DNA from: Notamacropus eugenii
Lineage: Eukaryota; Chordata; Mammalia; Diprotodontia; Macropodidae
DNA: 64,000 nt
Reading direction: 5' to 3'
NCBI RefSeq assembly: GCF_028372415.1
Contig: NC_092879.1
Coordinates: 101,471,828-101,535,827, forward strand
The notes beneath the pieces were generated by a model. The model searched no databases. It saw only the letters and a list, made by a program, of their open reading frames with translations, and had not been told where the DNA came from. Positions 59,835 to 64,000 of the stretch are shown here, piece by piece. The position numbers were made by a program, and so were the translations under genes. Position 1 is the first letter of the stretch. Each line of letters opens with the position of its first letter.

Positions 59835-60190
59835 CTGTGGAGCCCGGCGCCACTTGCCTTCACATCTCAGGTTGAACCCATCCTGGCTCTGTCAACGTGG
59901 GCAAGACCCTGCCTCTTCCTGTGCCTCAGTTTCCCCATCTTGGGAAAGATCCTACTCATCCCGTACATACCAGATCCTCTCTAATCTCTCTTTGCTATCC
60001 AACTATCTGACATTTTGCACCAAGACCTGTAGGCTCTATAGCTTGGCGTGGTAGCAAGGGGGCCACATTTGCAGCCAAAGGGCACAGGTTCATATCTATC
60101 CTCCCGCTCCCCAGCTGTAATACCTCACAGCAGTTTTCCTTCTCTAAGCCTTGGGGTCATCAGTTCATTCTTTATGAAGGGGCAGGGGGA
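59835..60190 (+). mobile_element. Two MIR-type fragments, sense
   Basis: CTGTGCCTCAGTTTCCCCAT near 59920, and CAGTTTTCCTTCTCTAAGCC near 60131. Confidence 0.5.
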
Positions 60191-60479
60191 GCACAGCATA
60201 GATTAGTTGGTTTCTCAATCTCCATCCAGCTTCCATAGTCATGATTCTGAGACCCTCCATCTGTGGGTCCCTAAGAAATAGTTTCTCTAGAGCAGGGGGA
60301 CTTAACCAGGGCATCCAGGAACTTTAAAAAATATCTATTTTGATGACTAATACAATACAACTTTTCTGTCATCTGGTGTATTTTATGCATTGAAAAGCAC
60401 GTTATGCACGTTAGGCGTCCATAAGCTGCTGCACTGCTGCCCAAGGGGACTATGGTCCTAAAAATGTGCAGTTTTCCTA

Positions 60480-60650
60480 TCAAGCCTTAGGTTGGAACCC
60501 AAGGACCTGAACCTCAATCTCATATCTGTGACTTTGGGTATGTCCCCTGCCATCTCTGGCTCTCGGTTTCCTTCTCTGTCAAATAAGGGGGAGGGGAGAA
60601 AAGGGAGTTTCAACTAGATGGTCTCTAAGGTCTGGACAGCCCTGATGCTA
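60480..60650 (+). mobile_element. MIR-type CORE-SINE, sense
   Basis: GGTTGGAACCCAAGGACCTG, CGGTTTCCTTCTCTGTCAAA, then CTAGATGGTCTCTAAGGTC. Confidence 0.55.
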
Positions 60651-60699
60651 TGATGATGTCACACAAGGCACATAATTTCTGCCTGAGCCATGCAGGCTT

Positions 60700-60925
60700 C
60701 TCTCATTTATAATAATAATGAGGTGACTTTAAGGTTTGCAAAGTGCTTTGCAAATCTGACCTCATCCCACACTGATAACAACCCTAGGAAGAAGAAGGCT
60801 TCATGAGTCCCATTTTTCAGATGAGGTAATTGAGACCGAGACACCTTAAAATGACTTGGCCAGGATCACTGAGGCTGGATGGGAGTCTTCTGCACTCTAG
60901 ACCCAGAACTCTAGCTCCACCTCCA
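60700..60925 (-). mobile_element. MIR-type CORE-SINE, antisense
   Basis: TTGCAAAGTGCTTTGCAAAT, CCCATTTTTCAGATGAGGTA, ACTGAGGCTGGATGGGAGTC. Confidence 0.6.
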
Positions 60926-60929
60926 GATG

Positions 60930-61540
60930 CCTCTATTTGTCATGAAAATGCTCTGCTCAGAAGGCTTCAGGCTGACCTAACACATGCAGTGCTGCATCCC
61001 TGCAGAGCGCTGCATGTGTGGAATCATTCCCAGAACGGGGGAAGCTCCAAATGCCTCCCAGGTGTGGCAAGAGCCACTCTGGGCAGCGCCATCCGGGAGT
61101 CAGGAGGCAAAAAGCGTTCCTGGGTGCCCGCTGTCGGAGCCAGCCAGGGCCTCTAGTGGTCCGCAGCCCAGCTGGGAGATGCAGAGCCACTCACTGCACT
61201 GACTTTGCCAAGAAACTCCACAATTTGTGGGAAATGTGCTTAGGAAACGTGTCCTGTTGTGGCGATTATGTGTTTCACAGAATTTACCATTGAGGCTACC
61301 AAATTGTGAAGTGGATTGTCTGCTTCTTCACCATGAGTCTGCATGGCGCAGTAGAGGCTAACAACCACTTTGATGACTTTTGCCATCATCGGGCTGTGGC
61401 TTTTTCCAGTCTAGCCTTGAATGGAACCCATAGAGGTTTCTCTCATTTTCTTTTGCTTTTCAATTAATAAGCATTTCTTGCCTCTCCTTCCCACTTCTCA
61501 GCTCAACTGATAAGAAAAAAGCCCTCATAACCCATAGTTT
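60930..61540. other. Unique sequence, nothing recognised
   Basis: No gene, RNA or repeat recognised between the MIR near 60.9 kb and the pyrimidine tract at 61.55 kb. Confidence 0.4.
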
Positions 61541-61544
61541 CTAT

Positions 61545-61680
61545 TTTGCTTTCCTTCCTCCTTCCCTCCCTCCCCCCTCCCTCTCTCTTTCTCCCTGCCT
61601 CCCTCTCTCTTCTCCTCTTTCTTTCTCCCTCCTTGCTTAGCTTTCCTGCTCTTTCCTTCCTTCTTTCTTTTCTCTTTCTT
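61545..61680. repeat. TTCC/CTCC pyrimidine tract
   Basis: Low-complexity C/T sequence. Confidence 0.85.
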
Positions 61681-61689
61681 GTGCTTGCG

Positions 61690-63170
61690 AATACTTTGCA
61701 GCTCTTTGGAAAACTATCCATATCCTTTGGGGAATGACTATTAGCCATACATTGAGAAATTCTTTGGCTCCCAAACCTTTATCAGAGAAATCTGATACAA
61801 AGAGTTTTGTCCCCATTCAAATACATTCCTTCTTATGCTCGGCGCACTCATGTTGCCTTTCCAGAAACTTTTCAGCTTAAAGAACTACAAATCGCCTGTT
61901 TTATCTTTGTAATTGCCTCTGTGTCTTATTTGGTGAAGGACACCTCTCTCTCCCCAGAGCTGGGAGAAGGCGCGGAGCTGCTTGTCCTCTCCTTTGCTAA
62001 AATAGGGCAATCAGATCGCTAATGTCAAAGTCTCACAACCATTTACACGATTTTCAGCAAGACGGGGTGAGGCAGTGGTGCTGAATTCAAATAGAAACAG
62101 GTGCCACTGAAGTGGACATAACCTTCCCTGCACACCACAGACACACTTAGAAGACCACATCTTGATAGTATCTATGTTGTAGTGTATTTTTTCTTTCTTT
62201 AGGTCAATGTTTTCTACCTCTATTTGAATCTCAGACTGGCTGCACTGTGGCAGTGTTGTGGGTGGCACATCCCCACCTGCTTGAGCCCACTGTTGTAAGT
62301 TGCTGGGCTAAGCTTCCTTTCCACCAGACTGATGTCCACTTTTCCCAACAGTTTCTGTCTGTCCTAGAGAATTCCTGGTTTCCATGTGATCCAACACTGG
62401 CTTTTAAAGTTCTGTTCTTTCTGACTTTCTCTTCTCTGGTCTGTTCCACTGACCCACCACGATTTTTTAAGCAAATATCAGATGGATCTGAAGACTGCTG
62501 CTGAATAAGAGAGCATGAGCGTGGAAGTGCTATGGCCCCTTCCTCCCTGCTCTCTTTTTTTATCATTTCCCTTTAAGTCTTGATCCTTTATTTTTCCAAA
62601 TGAATTGTGTTATTATTTCATCAAGTTCTATCAAGTGCTCCTGTGGGGATTTGATTGGTATAGCATTAAATGGTTTGGAAGTATTGTCATTTTAATTCTG
62701 TTGGCACAGCCCAGCCATAGACATTGACTATTCCCCCACTCTTTAGGATGCACTTTACGTCTCTATACAGACAGACAGACAGACAGACATCCACACACAT
62801 AGAGAGAGAGAGTTGTTCAGTCATTTTGCAGTCATGTCTGACTCTTCCTGACCCCACCTGAGGTTTTCTTGCAAACATGCTGCCCTCCTTATTGTATATT
62901 ATGTATATTTTTACTTTATATTCCTTTCTCATTGAATCTATATAAGTCTATCCAGGGTAGACTGATTCCCAGACATTTTATGAGGTGTCTAGTTGCTTGA
63001 AATGGGATTCCCCTTTCTATCGTGGCTTCTTGGGCTTTGTTATCATGAGAACATTGATTTTTAAGGGTTGATTTTGTAGCCTGCATCTTGGCTGAACCTT
63101 TTCATTGTCTCAGTTAGGATGCTGATTCCCCAAGTTTTCCAAGTAGCCATCACATTATCAAGAAATAAGG
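61690..63170 (-). mobile_element. Old antisense L1 fragments
   Basis: Inverse L1 phrases include GGGGAATGACTATTAGCC, ACCTTTATCAGAGAAATCTG, then TTTGATTGGTATAGCATTAA and TTGATTTTGTAGCCTGCATC. They are broken by a (GACA)n stretch and an RTE-type SINE scrap at 62765-62880, and by the L1/HAL1-type insertion at 63171. Confidence 0.6.
62806..62880 (+). mobile_element. RTE-mobilised SINE scrap
   Basis: GTTGTTCAGTCATTTTGCAG then GTCATGTCTGACTCTTCCTG resembles the 3' end of marsupial RTE-dependent SINEs. Only about 70 bp remain. Confidence 0.5.
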
Positions 63171-64000
63171 GTCGGGGGCGGAGCCAAGATGGCGGAGTAG
63201 AAAGACACACATATGCTAGCTCCGAACCCACAGCCCATAAAATATCTGTAAAAAAGAACTCCCAGCAAATTCTGGAGCTGCAGAAGCCACAGAACAACAG
63301 AGCAGATGAGATTTCTGTTCCAGACAGCCGTGAAAACAGACACCAAAGGTCTGTTGCACCCTGGACCCGGAGCAGAGCCCAGCCCTGTCTTGGCCACGTG
63401 GCCTGGAGAGGAGCGGATTCTAGCAGGCTTCAGAGACAGAATCTCCAGCGGCTGCGTGGGTCCCTCCACCCACGGGCCCCAAAGGTTGGTGAGAGGGTCT
63501 TCTTGGTTTGCCTAGAGTGGAGTGGGGTGCCCCCATAACTCAGGCCCCCTCGGGAGACAGCAGCGGAGGCGGGAGCAGACCAGGGCTCCCCAAACAGGCA
63601 GGAGCCTGGATCCATTGTTGAAAGTCTCTACATAAACCACCTGAGGGAACTGAGCCTGGGCAGGCAGCCCTGCCCCCACCTGAGCACCTGAACTTAATCT
63701 CACACTGAATAGCAGCCCTGCTCCTGCCCAAAGCCCTGAGGCTGGGAAGCAGCATTTGAATCTCAGACCCCAAGCACTGGCTGGGTGGATCTGGAGGAGA
63801 AGTGGGTGTGAAGAGAATATTCAGAAGTCAAGTAACTGGCTGGGAAAATGCCCAGAAAAGGGAAAAAAAATAAGACTATAGAAGGTTACTTTCTTGGTGA
63901 ACAGGCATTTCCTCCCTTCCTTTCTGATGAGGAAGAACAATGCTTTTCATCAGGGAAAGACACAGAAGTCAAGGCTTCTGTATCCCAGCCCACTCAATGG
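63171..64000 (+). mobile_element. 5'-complete L1/HAL1-type element, cut by the window end
   Basis: It begins GTCGGGGGCGGAGCCAAGAT followed by GGCGGAGTAG, a marsupial L1 5' end. It runs through a GC-rich 5' UTR to the same ORF1 leader (GAAGGTTACTTTCTTGGTGA) seen in the element at 11.5 kb. Its CpG content and clean 5' end suggest it is younger. It is inserted in an antisense L1. Confidence 0.75.

Noticed and set aside
60290-60480. Possible ncRNA or DNA-transposon piece with weak similarity to 42490-42610 in inverse orientation
   Set aside because: The shared text is short and diverged. I could not name the family or set the ends.

Overview
The window looks like marsupial nuclear DNA. The vertebrate intron/exon structure is plain. 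The repeats are dominated by L2 and MIR-type CORE-SINEs, decayed antisense L1, a HAL1-like 'half L1' and a tRNA-derived CORE-SINE resembling WSINE1, which I associate from memory with Australasian marsupials. Species is not determinable here, and repeat families are named from memory without a database search.

Two protein genes can be supported, with their 3' ends facing each other. (1) Plus strand, about 2.4-44.4 kb: a complete 18-exon relaxin-family receptor (LDLa module, ten leucine-rich repeats, seven-helix GPCR domain). All splice phases agree and the exons sum to exactly 747 codons plus stop. The sequence is a mosaic of RXFP1-like and RXFP2-like residues, so it is probably the third ancient paralogue (RXFP2-like) rather than RXFP1 or RXFP2. 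Exon 1 (signal peptide, in a CpG-rich leader) is the least certain; exons 2-18 are firm. (2) Minus strand, 59281-58100: an intact single-exon MORF4L1/MRG15-like retrogene of 393 codons. Its MRG domain is well kept, but its chromo barrel is split by about 90 low-complexity residues and has lost most methyl-lysine cage residues.

Layout. 1-2.1 kb: upstream DNA with microsatellites, a MIR and a 46-bp inverted repeat. 2.1-2.45 kb: TG/CG-rich tract, CAG run and exon 1. 2.4-15.4 kb: a 13-kb intron 1 holding a hAT-like palindrome, purine/pyrimidine tracts, an L2 with a HAL1-like element inserted in it (13-bp target duplication), and an antisense L1 carrying a 7SL RNA retrocopy (10-bp target duplication). 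15.4-20.5 kb: LDLa, linker and N-cap exons, with an 82-bp, 80/82 identical inverted repeat in intron 3. 20.9-38.1 kb: ten LRR exons, nine of 72 nt and one of 75 nt. 40.8-44.4 kb: four exons for the seven-helix domain and tail. 44.4-56.8 kb: intergenic, mostly a 4.4-kb antisense L1 with SINE and hAT-like insertions. 56.8-59.8 kb: MORF4L1-like retrogene. 59.8-64 kb: MIRs and an old antisense L1, into which a 5'-complete L1/HAL1-type element is inserted at 63.17 kb and runs off the window.

The two genes have no obvious functional link: one encodes a cell-surface hormone receptor, the other a chromatin-complex subunit.
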